A DNA stretch of 64,000 bases from Halocaridina rubra (taxonomy: Eukaryota; Arthropoda; Malacostraca; Decapoda; Atyidae). Shown in pieces: positions 39,731 to 59,565 of this stretch. Location: the NCBI GenBank assembly GCA_037179515.1, contig JAXCGZ010011658.1:18062-82061 (forward strand), read 5' to 3'. Under the pieces are notes generated by a model. The model was not told where the DNA came from and ran no database searches. It was given only the letters and a program-made list of their open reading frames with translations. A program made the translations under genes and the position numbers. Position 1 is the first letter of the stretch; every line of letters starts with the position of its first letter.

Positions 39731-41340
39731 ATAGAATGAAGTCTATGAAGAGCTGGAAACACCAGAAGGAGAGAAGAAAATATGGGGAATTGCCAAGGCT
39801 CGAGACGCTGCAACCAAGGACTTGACCCAAGTAAGACAAATAAAGGATAACCATGGAGTAGTTCTAGCAGAAGAGGATGAAATAAAAAGCAGATGGGAAA
39901 CTTATTTTGAAGGATTACTAAATGAAGAGAACCCAAGAGCAGTATTTGAAGATGGACTTCCAAATGAAGCAGTTACAACAACAGTGGCTAGAAGAGAGGT
40001 AGTGCAGGCAGTAAGGAAAATGAAAAATGGAAAGGCAGCAGGACATGATAAGATGCCAGTGGAGGTATGGAAGAGTCTTGGAGAGGAAGGCATAGATATC
40101 TTTTGGGACTTAATGCAAAAGATCTTCAGTCAGGAAAAGATGCCAGAGGAGTGGAGAGGAAACCTAATCATCCCAATCTATAAAGGGAAGGGAGACATTC
40201 AGGAGTGTGGAAACTATAGAGGTATAAAGTTGTTAAGTCATACTATGAAGATATGGGAGAAGATCATAGAGAGGAGACTCGGAGAGGTAACGACAATTGG
40301 AGATGAACAGTTTGGCTTCATGCCTGGAAGAGGGACAGTGGATGCCATATTTGCCTTAAGACAAATGATGGAAAAGCATCGGGAGAAACAGAAAGGACTG
40401 CATATGGTCTTTATTGACCTGGAAAAGGCATATGATCGAGTACCACGTCAAGAGGTGTATTAGAGAAAAGGGAGTTCCCGAGAAATATGTAAGAATCATT
40501 CAAAATATGTATGAGAGGGCAGAGGCAAATGTTAAGAGAAGTAGGGGCTTGACGAAAAGTCTCTCAGTAAATGTTGATCTGCATCAAGGATCTGCTTTGA
40601 GTCCATATCTATTTGATCTGGTCTTGGATGTAGTAACACAGGGTATTAGAGATCAGTCTCCATGGTGTATGCTCTTTGCAGATGACATTGTACTGTGTAG
40701 CAACAGACGAGAGGTAGTGGAGAAGAGTGATGGAGGATAGAGGACTGAAAATCAGCAGGAAGAAGACAGAGTATTTGAGGTTGAGAGATGATGAGGATGG
40801 GGAGGTCAATTTGCAGGGGGAGGTGTTGAAAAGAGTGGAAAAGTTCAAGTATTTGGGATCAACAGTAGCAGAGAATGGTGACCTAGAGTCAGAAATAACC
40901 CACAGAATACAAGCGGGATGGAAGAACTGGAAAAAAGTGTCTGGGGTGCTGTGCGACAGGAGAATAGAGATTAAGTCGAGGGGTTAAAGTGCATAAGACA
41001 GTTGTGAGACCTGCGATGATGTATGGAGCAGAGACATGGGCAATAAAGAAGACACCAGAGAAAAAACTGTATGTGGCAGAGATGAGGATGTTGAGATGGA
41101 TGTGTGGGGTGACAAGAAGCGATAAGATCAGAAACGAAGTAATTAAAGGTACCTCAAAAGTTAGAGAAATATCAGATAAGATACAAGAAAGTAGACTAAG
41201 ATGGTATGGTCATGTCGTTAGGAGGGATGAACAGTATGTTGTGAGGAGGGTGATGGAAATGGATATACAGGGTAGGAGAAGGAGGGGGAAACCAAAGCGT
41301 AGGTGGATGGATTGCATCTCAATGACTACCTGAGGTCAAA
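39731..41340 (+). pseudogene. RTE reverse transcriptase region (frameshifted)
   Basis: The RT blocks appear in order: KMKNGKAAGHDKMPVEVWKS, WRGNLIIPIYKGKGDIQECG, NYRGIKLLSHTMKIWEKIIE, EQFGFMPGRGTVDAIFALRQ, MVFIDLEKAYDRVPR. A frame change follows near 40450. Next come HQGSALSPYLFDLVLDV, MLFADDIVLCS with intact FADD, KKTEYLRL...FKYLGSTVAENGDLE after another frame change near 40735, and the C-terminal RPAMMYGAETWAIKK...RWYGHVVRRDE and RRRRGKPKRRWMDCI. The catalytic motif is intact but the frame is broken at several points. Confidence 0.88.
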
Positions 41341-42310
41341 AGGTTTGTTGGGTGATGAGGTATGGGACAGAAGCAAATGGAGAACACTGGCCAGAAACAT
41401 CGATCCCACATAAAAGTGGGAAAAGATGTAGACGAAGAAGAAGATATACAGTATTTGGCTATACAGTATTGAAGGATTATATTGAATTTAAAGGAAACAT
41501 ACTGTAGCTCTAGATACGATATTATTCGAAATACACGCAATTGCAAAGCTAGCAAACACAGCTGTATTCGTATTTATCAAGTTAATGGCTTTATTTTTTT
41601 ATTTTTTTAAATACATTACAGTATTTGGTTTTATTGAAGAATTTTATTGAATTTAAAAAAAACTTAACATATAGCTGTAAATGCAGTTTTATTCGAAATA
41701 CACATGAATACAAAGCTAGCAAATACAGCGGTATTAATATTTATCAAGTTAATGTCTTTATATATTCAATTGGTTATACAGTATTGAAGGATTATATTGA
41801 ATTAAAAAAAAAGCTCTAAATACGATTTTATTCGAAATACACACAAATGCAAAGGTTGCAAACACAGCTGTATTCATATTTATCAAGTTAATGGCTTTAT
41901 TTATTTATTTATTTATATACAGTATTTGGTTATATTGAAGAATTATATTCAATTAAAAAAAATACAAAACACATAGCTGTAAATAAGATTTAATTCAAAA
42001 TACACATGAATACAAAGCTAGTAAACACAGCTGTACTGTATTCGTATTTATCAAGTTAATGGCTTTATTTGTTTATTAGTTTATATATTTGGTTATATTG
42101 AAGAATTGTATTGAATTAAAAAAAAATACCAAACACATAGCTGTAAATACTTTTATTTGAAATAGTTTGTTGAGTATAGTGTAAGAATCAGGCATCATGC
42201 AGCATTAGAAGAGGGAGAAGAACCACTCTCAGTTTATTCCGGCCCACCATATTGTGTCTAGTGCTTTCGTCTGCTCACTCATTGTGTTCGCTCATTATTG
42301 ACTTTACTAT

Positions 42311-42488
42311 GCCTCCCAAGCGTGTTAGTGATAGTTCTGATGGCAGTAAGAAAAGAAAAGCCATCACCATGGAAATTAAAATTGAAGTGATAAACCGTGC
42401 TGAAAAGGGAGAATCTTCTACGAACATTGGCCGCAATCTCGGATTAGCCCGCACGACCATGGCCACGATCATCAAACCACATGAGTAA
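42311..42488 (+). pseudogene. Tigger-like transposase N-terminus, truncated
   Basis: The ATG at 42311 opens MPPKRVSDSSDGSKKRKAIT and a psq-type HTH with AEKGESSTNIGRNLGLARTT, then MATIIKPHE and a TAA stop. Only 58 codons remain; the second HTH and the catalytic domain are missing. The stretch after it (42474-42560) is partly repeated at 42667-42750. It is not a host gene. Confidence 0.75.
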
Positions 42489-43069
42489 AAGTAAGCAATA
42501 CAGTACCCACAGTTTTGTATCATATTATGTTTATAAGTGTAGTTTTATTATACAGTATCTGACATTGAGAACTTATAGCACAGTACATTTTTTTATAGAT
42601 TATGTACTGAATGTTCTTTTGCCTCTCTAGCTTCCTCCTAATAAGCCTGTCTCTCCCTCCCTATGCAAGCAAACCACATGAGTAAAAGTAAACAACATAG
42701 TACTTACATTTTTGTATTTCGTGTATTGTAGTGTAATACAGTATTTTTATGTTTACCATGAGAACTTTATTTCTATAGATTAATGTTAATTTAAAAGGTA
42801 AGCAATACTATTAAGTTTAGTTTTAGTATTATTTATCATAGAGATCACATATTATTTGACAATGTTTTAAATGGTTTGTTTTTAACATAGGCTGATTGTT
42901 CTAGGTTTGAATTTAGGCGTTTTCCACTTACGTCAAAATCCGCTTTTAAGTTAGCTGTCAGGAACAGAACCCTGACGTTAAACAAGGACTCTCTTTATGT
43001 TTATATACACACAGTCTCCATTAAAATTATTTATAATTTTTTCTCCCATAATAATATCTATTGCTTATT

Positions 43070-43083
43070 TCCTTTTTCTACAG
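43070..43083 (+). promoter_or_regulatory. Polypyrimidine site before MRPL20: acceptor or TCT-type initiator
   Basis: tcctttttctacag immediately precedes the 5' UTR. It can be a splice acceptor (ag at 43082-43083) or, alternatively, a TCT-type transcription start (C at 43072 followed by T-run) as used by ribosomal protein genes in flies and humans. The sequence cannot decide. Confidence 0.4.
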
Positions 43084-43128
43084 ATTTTCAACATTCAAAG
43101 ATACAGTTAGAGTCAGAAAACAAATAAA

Positions 43129-51258
<8,130 letters not shown>

Positions 51259-51340
51259 ACTGGAATTGCTGTATATATTATTTGTACGTAAAATTGAATT
51301 TTATTTTTAGAGTAACTTTTCTTTGTATATAGTTTGTAAC

Positions 51341-51346
51341 AATAAA
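51341..51346 (+). terminator. MRPL20 polyadenylation signal
   Basis: aataaa in a T-rich context 83 bp after the MRPL20 stop codon. Confidence 0.6.
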
Positions 51347-53640
51347 TTTTACCTTGTTTAACAGTGTCAACGTTATTGTTTCGTCATTGACTCGTTTATT
51401 TGACATTGTACATCTTAAAATATTTATAAAGTTGACCCCCATTAATCTATTTTCTTGTTTTGCATACATACTTCGTTATTCCTTGAAAATTAGGAGGGTA
51501 ACTATAAACAAAATTAGTAAAATGGTTATTATGTTATATTTATCACTAGTTGTATTCATTGCTCTGTCATGCTCATGTATATCACAAGTAGTGAACATAA
51601 CTAAGCCTCGACCTAACTTTAGCTTATCCCTTTTCAAGGGCTTGGCGTGTCCTCAACATTGTCATGGTAGTCTCACACTCTTTTTACATGTCAGTAATCT
51701 TCCTCTATATCAAAGCCTAAATTAACTCCTTGGTGTGTCATGTGTTGAAGTATAGTAACATGTAAATTCTCACTATTCTTCCTGTGTCTGTTTATGCCCT
51801 GTGAACAGTTGACAAAATTGTTTCTCTTCTGCCCTTTTCATTAATCCTGTTCCTGCTCAGATACCTATATTTTATTTCTAACCTTTGAAAGTGTTTTCTA
51901 CTACAAATTTTTGGAAGGCTCCTTCAGTTTCCTATAATATTAAACTGTTTGACAAACTTTTCCATTGTCCTTGCCAATTATATTCTGCCTTGATATGGGT
52001 CTCTCATCCACACCTTACCCAGTGCTCATAGTAACTTTACTCTTAGACAATGATGTATCCTCATTCTCTTTCGTAATGTATACACCAAAAGATCTGCAAC
52101 TTCAAAACTCTTCACTACCTGACTGCTTAATCTGATCTAATGGTTTCTGACCTGCTTTCACGACATAGCTTCATTGCCTTCTTTTCCACATAAGTGCATA
52201 GTTCATTTTCCCATGTACTTTGCCAGCATCAATTGTTATGCATCTTTAAGTAGCACTCCTGCCTGATATCAGCAGAGCTACTTTCCAACTGCTCAAGTAT
52301 TACTTCCTCTTCTATCGATCTTACTTTTTGGCCCAATACACCTAATTATGGTTCTCTCAATATGCCAAGCACATACATCTTTAAACATTATGACATACCA
52401 CACCCTTGCTTTTCCCAAACTCCCAATTCAAATCACTCACATCATCCAGTCTTTTCGTAGACATACGTTTTAATTCATGTTAAGTTTTTATTCCCTTCAT
52501 ACATCAGCCAATATAACTAGATAGATTGGCTTACTATCTCCCTAGGTTCATAAATGCAATAATTAGTATAACCTTTTCAACAGATATCTCTCATACATCC
52601 TTTCATGATTATTTTGGCTACAAAGGAAAAACAGGATACAACAGAGAACTTTAGTGTTTATGAATACATTACCCATCTTCAGAAGTAACTCTTAATTACT
52701 AAGGTAATCCAGTGTTTGCTGTTTTCCCATTGTAATCAGAATAACCATATTTGCAGTAATCACTTGCTTTTCATAAAAGATTCGTATCTTTTCACATAAA
52801 CGCTTGATGCACAATCTCAAGTGTATTAATCACCCTAATTCTTTATTCTGTACTGCCAATCATTTTAGGAACTTGGACTCCTTCATAAACTTTGCATGTA
52901 TTTATTAGTAGGTTTATCGAAATCTGGTCTCTTTTGTCCTTGTACAACTAAACGATAATATTCTCTTCCTTTCAACTGTATTGTTCCAAAAAGTGCCATT
53001 ACAGTTACTTTCTATTATATTCAATAAATACAAAGGTGCAAATGTGGCTTTGTCATATCAGTGGATTAGACGGTTTGATTGTTTGCCATTTTAAGTGTTA
53101 CTATTAGACCCCATTCGAAATAGGGTGAACACAGGTAGGTTGGAACAGGGGAATTAAGCCTGGATACCCTATGAATACAATATTACCCGTTTTTTATTAT
53201 TCATACTCTTTATAATCCTTCATTTTATTTGCCAAAAGTCCTTTTCTAATCATATTTTGTGTACTAGTTAAGTCTTCATCTTTGTTCCATAAATTTACTA
53301 AAGAGCACATTTTAAATTTGTTAAAGCTTACCTAACCCAGTTAATACAAGGAAGAGGTTGATATATAGAAGTATCATTTACAAATTGTTTGGAAGTGTTG
53401 TATATTAGAAAAGAAAATAACGTTATCGAATTTGATCTTGCTTTTGAATTGGTATAGCAAGAATATATAAAATCCCTTACTTTAAAAAAAATAAAAAATC
53501 AAGTACTTGAAGAATCACAGAGCTGTTGCAGCCACCTCAATTTAAATGTCAAAAATATTGACTCCAGATGCTTAAAACACTATGATGTGATATGGGAGGG
53601 ATAGAGTGAGATCCTGGTAAATAACTTAACTCCCAAATAC
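51347..53640. other. Convergent intergenic region
   Basis: AT-rich. The minus strand of 51950-52560 holds scattered RT-like phrases and is probably a very old LINE. A partial inverted SINE-1 lies at 53090-53170. No gene recognised. Confidence 0.4.
53090..53170 (-). repeat. Partial SINE-1
   Basis: Inverted tail: ttaagtgttactattagacc, ataggg, gaacacaggtaggttggaac. Confidence 0.6.
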
Positions 53641-54407
53641 AAACATTTCTTTTATTTCACATTTACGAATCATTGGCCATTACTCTGAAGTAGAAGACTT
53701 ATTTACAAAATGTATAATTTTCATACATTTCAATACCACTGTACAAAATGACAAAGAAATGCAGTTCATGAAAAATTAAATAAAACTTTAATACAATATT
53801 ACATCTACACAGTTCACTGGAGTACCAAGCTAAGAAGACAAAACAGAAAAAATTTACACATGTACAAAGGAAACAGCAATGGAATTAAAAATGTGGGACC
53901 CAAAATTATGAAACAATAAAACCATATACAGAACTCCTATTCTCTCTAATTTCTGAATGAAGCCTGTATTTATTCTACAATTCATATAAATTTACCTAGT
54001 GTAGAAAGTTTAGAAACAATTTGCCTATTTTTATATTCTAAAAGAGAAAAAAAATAGAATACTGTACCAAAATTGTTAAATTCACTACAAAGTTCTGCAC
54101 TGGAAACTTATGCTGGGAAAAAATTACTTTTAAAATATATGCATCATAATCAACAACTTCCGTCCTTTACATATAACTGCATAAATCTATGTATATATCT
54201 TTCTGAATGACAAGATTCACTAGGGGGTAATACAATGCATATGACATAATTTAGAAAGAGCGATCCTGAGACTCCTTAGTTTGACCTTACATATTAAATT
54301 ATATAAAAAGAAACAAGCACACTATCTCTTTTCATAATAAATATATATAAACATTTCCATTTATACACTCAACCCAAGTCACTCAATTAATCACTAATAC
54401 TTAAGTA
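53641..54407 (-). other. Probable 3' UTR of the unknown nuclear gene
   Basis: Follows the stop on the minus strand. Several possible AATAAA signals on the minus strand (tttatt on +), for instance around 53651-53656 and 53790. The true end cannot be chosen from sequence. Confidence 0.4.
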
Positions 54408-57142
54408 TTACTTTTGTGTTCGAAATCTAACTGGCCACGTGTCCAAGTACAAGACTGAGGCCTTTTTGCGAGGGGAGGCTCTGCGATCGTTCGCAGCAAG
54501 CGCAGCGAGTTTTTGGGCAGTGGTCTGCGCTAAAAAATGAAAGCCTTTTTTCCTAAACCCTCGTCTCTTTGGTTCAATATCCTCACACCCGATCGCACTG
54601 TCATTATCATCTGAGGTATGAGAAGCTACCGGTTTTTTCCTTTTCTGGGCTTTTGGCCAACCAGTCAAATTTTTCCTTCTCTTTTTAACACTACCAATTC
54701 GAACGGGTTTGAGTTCACTCGTCGTGGAACTATCCACAGTTTCCGAATCGCACAAAGATACGCATTCTGAACTTGCCTCTGTGTTATCATCTGCACTAGA
54801 AATGTCTTCACACGAGGCTCTCTCCGTACATAAGCAGTGCAAAGATTCTTCGACCATTTCTGCAGCTGCCTGAGATAAAATATTTTCTGGAGAGAAATCT
54901 CTGATTTCATCACCCAATCCCGCAATGAACACAGGGTCCACTTCATGAGCAAATGGGCTATCAAACAATTTCAACTCTTTCACAATACTGTCTACGGCCT
55001 TTACGGTTTTGGAATTGGCAAGTAATCTTTTCTTTTTTCCACGTTTCTCAAGTCGCATTCTTCGGACTCTTTGAGTTCCTCTAGAATGGGATTGCATAAA
55101 GGAGTCTCTTCCATCTCTAATTCACTCTTCATAACATGCTCCATGTGTAAACCAAGGATGGCCAACTCCTCCACAGACTCAAATGTTTCATGAGGTTGCA
55201 TCTTTAGGGAATCCCCTCCGGGAGTGCTCGTGCCATCGGAGGACACTTCCTCCACTTTCACAGGTGGCACCGGAGGCTTCACCGATTTTCTTGATCTTCT
55301 TGTAGGAATGAGATCAGAAAACAAAGCGAGAGTTGAAGCATGACATCGTGGAGACTTTCTCACTAAATCAGCGAGATCGTTTTTCTTTTTGCCAAATAGT
55401 CCCTTCCGAAAGCTAAATAAATCTTTAACATATTCCTTTGGCATTTCGTAGGGTAAAACAAATCTCAGCGGATCTTCGTCGTAAACAAACTCGTTCACAG
55501 CAATACCATCAATAAACCTTTGGTAGGTTTGATACCAACTTTCATTTTCAGGTACTCCTTCAAAAGAAAAATATAGATCATTCACCTCACTACCAAATTT
55601 CATAATTCCCAATCTTTCAGCAGCTCCGTTATTTGTGTCGAGCTCTTCCTTCACTCGCTTTGCAGCGTATTTAGAGTCATCTTCCTCTGTAGGTTTAGAT
55701 TGTTTTCTTTTGCCTTGTCCCTTACTTCTGGGCGGAATATTACTGTCATTTTTGTCAGAACAGTCACTTTCGGAATCGTTTTCACTTTCTTCACTCTCGC
55801 TACCAGATTCTGGTTTATTTTTATTTCTCATTATTTCTTCTTTTTCATTATAATACCTTTCAGTTTCTGATATCAGTAACCAGTCAGCTGTTTTTCTCCT
55901 TACTTTTGCTTTCTTACTCTCAAATTTCTTTCTGTCTGCCTCAGAAATTTCCAAAAGAACACTAAAATCTATTTTGTCATTGTGATCTACATTACCATTA
56001 GTTTTGGAACTTGAGCTTAGGTCAGATTCATCACTATTGGCACGACTAACTCTGCGCCCTTTAACTTTATGGGTCCCATTGACCAAGTCAACACTAACAT
56101 CACCGTTAAATTTGTTATTCGAGAGGGCTGCAGCTTCCTCTACAAGAACTTCCCCATTCTTTGGTTTGCCCCGTTTCACTGTCTTGTCAACCATATCCAC
56201 ATAAAGTGTGTCATCTAAAATACTGCGAGAGTCAGAAATTTCAGACTCAGATTTGTCAGAGCGACAACTGCACTTCCGAGTTCGAGCACACCTCTTGGCT
56301 CTTGACAAAGGTTCAGTTTTGATCTCTTTCTCTTCAATCTCTGAGCTGCCAAACCTTCTGGAAGCTCGATTACTCCTTTTCCGACAAAAGGAGTCAACAC
56401 TTGCATCTACTTCTGGAATCAGTCTAACCATTTCTCTGTCTTCTTTAACTGCTGGATCAGGACTAACCTCAGGAAGAGAAAGTGTCAAACTGTGTGACAC
56501 ATCCCCCAAAGCAGAATTATAAGTGTTATGGGTGCCGTTACTCTCATTCACAGGTGCGCCTTCTAAATCTTTAACATTTGTAATATTACTCGTATCAACA
56601 TTTGGAATGGTAAATTCAGTTTCACTTACAGCATTAGATAGAGCAGCTTCAACATCAGTTTCATTTACAGCATCAGGCAGAGCAGCTTCAATTTTAATTA
56701 TCCCAGGTAAAGCAGCTTCTCCAACTAATATATCAGGAACTGCACCCTCGTTTACAGAAATTTGTGGGGTTGCACTGTCATGAAAGGGGACAGTAACTTT
56801 GGGCACAACAGCTTCAGGTACATGAACTGTGAGAACCGGTTCTTGAGGCTCTACAGAAACACCTTTAATGTACGGAGGAGATTGCAATGAATATGACTTG
56901 GGAGGCAAACTTCCAGGGCATGCAGAGTTTGGCGAAGAAGTAATGGAACCAGTTGGGCACGCATGCGGTGACAGATGAGAGGAGCAGCAAGAGGAAGGTA
57001 AAACGTCTACATAGTAACTACTGTCAGGAGAGACGCAGGCATTTTCCAATGACCTTCTCACTAAATCCTCAAGATTTAAGTCCTTTTGTTTGACTTCTTT
57101 CTTCACTGTAAGTGTTGGACCAGAATGTATAGTCTCACCAAT
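54408..57142 (-). CDS. Unknown nuclear gene, giant last exon with frameshift
   Basis: Acceptor tgtatttcag at 57143-57152; the first codons read IGETIHSGPTLTVKKEV. The frame from there stops at 55001, while a second frame (open from 55097 or earlier) runs to TAA at 54408. The overlap holds ggaaaaaagaaaag. One base missing from the A-run at about 55045-55055 explains both frames: the total of 2735 nt is one short of a multiple of three. Likely assembly or sequencing error, or an allele. Confidence 0.8.
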
Positions 57143-59006
57143 CTGAAATACAAATGTAAATATTAAAACATGAAACTTCAAATACAGTATCTTACTTCAT
57201 GCGGGACAGCATCCTTTACACCAATCAAGGATAGCAAAGTTTGTCATATATTACGAATATTTCTCCAATGAATGAACTTTAGATTTTTTCATGGACCTGC
57301 ACCAACGTACAGTCATTAACAGTGTAAAGAAATGCCAACTCCTTTCACAAAGTTAATAATTTAAAAGTTCTTATTCTACCTTTTAATACAAAAGTAAAGC
57401 AGATATAAAATCATGTCACTGCTAAGTAACAATTTGACCCATATTCTGGTTATTTAAAATTTGTTATTTTAACTTTTTCACTGTCACTTTTTAGTCAATT
57501 TTTCTTACCATCTTTTGATTCTGATATCTCGAGTTTTTCTTCACAAGAGGAATTTCTTTGTTTATCGACCTTAATCCTGTTCTAAGGACTGGGTTTACAA
57601 GTACTGATGCTAAATAATATGATAAAACTATATTACTTCCTAAAAAATATAAGAACAATCCAGAATGAAATTATAAATCATTATTTTCTTAATTTTTGCA
57701 TAATGGCTGATATCATCTCACATTATTTTACAACACTACCATCTATACATAAAGCATATAGTTTAAGCAAGAAGATTAGATGGTATATAAGCTAGACTAC
57801 AAAAGAAAAAAGTAAGGAATGAGAGAGCCTTGCTCCTCCATATTCATATAAACAGGTTCTCATGCCTCGATGTTCAGCTACGCAGCTCAGGGATCAAAAA
57901 CAACAAGCACTCACGATCATAAAAGACAATACAAATAGTGAAAGATGAATTTTATGCTTCAAAAAATATAGGTCATGAAAAACGTCAAGGTGCCTTGAGC
58001 GATTACTTACAAAGATTGTATCCTAAATTTCTTATACACCACCTAAACATACAGTGGAACAAATTGCAATTCAAATTATAATTCAATAGTTATTTTATAT
58101 TCAAATTCATACTTCAAAGTAACTGGCACATAGTTCAGGTCAAATTATTAACATGTTTAAAAAAATTTATTAATTAAAAAAAAAGTTAAGTACAGTACTC
58201 AAATAATTATAAATATTAAAATATGTATGCTGCTATTTGAAAACACACAATACGCATAATGCAGACAGCACCATTATAAAATTCAATGGATCCGTGTGCA
58301 CAATTACAGAGCTCTCTCTTACTCTCTCTCTTCCCCCATTCCAGAAGAAACAAAAATGGTGAGGCAGCTTATCTTTCACATTCATGGAGCACATGACTTT
58401 TATATTATACAATATAAGTATACAGGAACAAAAATGATCCATGACAGGAGACATCCATTACGAAAATAGTAGTTTTTAATAGACGAGATACTCTCGTGTA
58501 CGAGAAATGAGTATACAGTATATGAAAAATACACTAGATGATAGGAAAAAGCAAAGATAGCCCTAATGACAAGTATGTGGTGTTTGCAATACCCTAGAAG
58601 ATAAAAAATAGTGATCTCTTATGAAAAAGAGCAGTCATACAGTGTTTATAGACTTAAAACTGAGAACAGATTACATTCCATTCCTCTTATCTTCTCCGTA
58701 GTCACCTTCATACTCGTCTTTAAAAATGACAAGGTGTTGTCACTCTTTAATATTTCATTAATAATTACCTTAGACATTCCTAAAGCAACAGTTAATATTA
58801 TTCTCAATAAAATTTCTTCTTAACTAAAAACTGAAATGTTATTCAACAATGGAAAAAATTAAATGTACACCACTCTTTAATAAATAAAAAACAAAAGAAA
58901 GAAAACCACAAACCTTAAAGACTATCTGCTTAGGCAGTCGTCTATTGGTAATACTGCTTACACTTGAAGGGCGAGTCTCTGCATTCATCAATCCACTAAA
59001 CCTCAT
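54408..59006 (-). CDS. Unrecognised large, probably nuclear protein (2 exons, one indel)
   Basis: I do not recognise the family. Exon 1 (59006-58914) and exon 2 (57142-54408) join phase 0/0. Adding one base near 55050 yields about 942 codons. The N-terminus is LMNAETRPSSVSSITNRRLP then IGETIHSGPTLTVKK. Residues about 160-250 have loosely repeated EAALP/AV motifs. Basic, nuclear-localisation-like clusters include AKRCARTRKCS and RRKTADW. An acidic Ser/Glu stretch lies at about 474-500. A region at 540-640 looks folded and conserved (NDLYFSFEG, SWYQTYQRF, FVLPYEMPKEYVKDLFSFRK). The C-terminus is basic (NLTGWPKAQKRKKP, RGFRKKGFHFLA, SVLYLDTWPVRFR). Composition suggests a chromatin or transcription factor; this is inference only. 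Confidence 0.8.
57153..58913 (-). other. Intron 1 of the unknown nuclear gene
   Basis: AT-rich intron of about 1.77 kb with GT-AG borders; no repeat recognised. Confidence 0.6.
58914..59006 (-). CDS. Unknown nuclear gene, coding exon 1
   Basis: The ATG at 59006 opens 31 codons (MRFSGLMNAETRPSSV, SSITNRRLPKQIVFK), donor aag|gtttgt. A gctcgcag acceptor-like sequence lies 17 bases before the ATG, and the frame stays open upstream for about 25 codons, so the real start or a 5' UTR intron remains open. Confidence 0.7.
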
Positions 59007-59410
59007 TGGGATGAAGGAATTCTCTGCGAGCAGATCCAGAGAAATTATTGAAATAGGGAGACATTACACCCCCATTTTCATGATTCAAAAAATGAAAATT
59101 TCATGTGCTTTTTGGCTCATGTTTTTAACCTTTTCCATGATATAAATTCATCAAAATTTTCAAAAACATTTTGAGAACATTTAGGGCGCTTGCAAAAGTC
59201 TTTATTCCTGTGTCATCCCAACTCAGAGTTATTTGTCTAATTAATGAGCTACAAAACAGCAACATAATTATAAATTTGCAACATGCGTATATATTCGGAG
59301 GAGTTCATGCTCTTCAGTGAGACGCTACAATTTATTTGAAAAACATAAATCTACAGCAGAAAGCATAAAGATATTAACTAATGCTCATGCACACACAACA
59401 ACAAACACCC

Positions 59411-59565
<155 letters not shown>

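Larger units (their letters stand above)
38355..41443 (+). mobile_element. RTE-type LINE with 14-bp target duplication
   Basis: Flanked by atatacagtatttg at 38341-38354 and 41444-41457. It has a 5' leader (ggggcaagccagcctcaact...), endonuclease, RT and a 3' end in gaagaag repeats, typical of the RTE clade. It is nearly full length at 3.09 kb. Several frameshifts and stops break the ORF. It inserted inside one monomer of the satellite array. Confidence 0.9.
38145..42165. repeat. Satellite-like tandem array (140-168 bp units), interrupted by RTE LINE
   Basis: The motif aagttaatggctttatttat recurs near 38165, 38312, 41580, 41747, 41887 and 42053. Each is followed by tatacagtatttggttatat-type sequence, a run of A and gaatacaaagctagcaaaca. 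Removing the LINE at 38355-41443 restores a spacing of about 163 bp across the break. Six or so units remain. Confidence 0.85.
37980..42998 (+). mobile_element. Probable decayed Tigger-like element enclosing a satellite array and an RTE insertion
   Basis: The left border ttttaacgtcattctgactt resembles the inverted right border gtttaacgtcagggttctgt; further TIR-type motifs (cttacgccgttt / cttacgtcaaaat) lie just inside. A Tigger-type transposase start is at 42311-42488, near the right side. The interior is a satellite-like array split by the RTE LINE. The left end is blurred by a (TA)n tract. The composite is inferred. Confidence 0.45.

Noticed and set aside
38145..42165. CRISPR-like array
   Set aside because: Repeats are long, variable and without regular unique spacers; eukaryotic satellite-type array.
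42252..42488. A short host gene encoding an HTH protein
   Set aside because: The product is the N-terminus of a Tigger-type transposase with a premature stop and lies within repeats.
55040..55062. Programmed -1 frameshift on an A-AAA-AAG heptamer in the unknown nuclear gene
   Set aside because: The heptamer is in phase with the downstream frame and not with the upstream one, so it cannot move ribosomes from the first to the second frame. A one-base indel is simpler.
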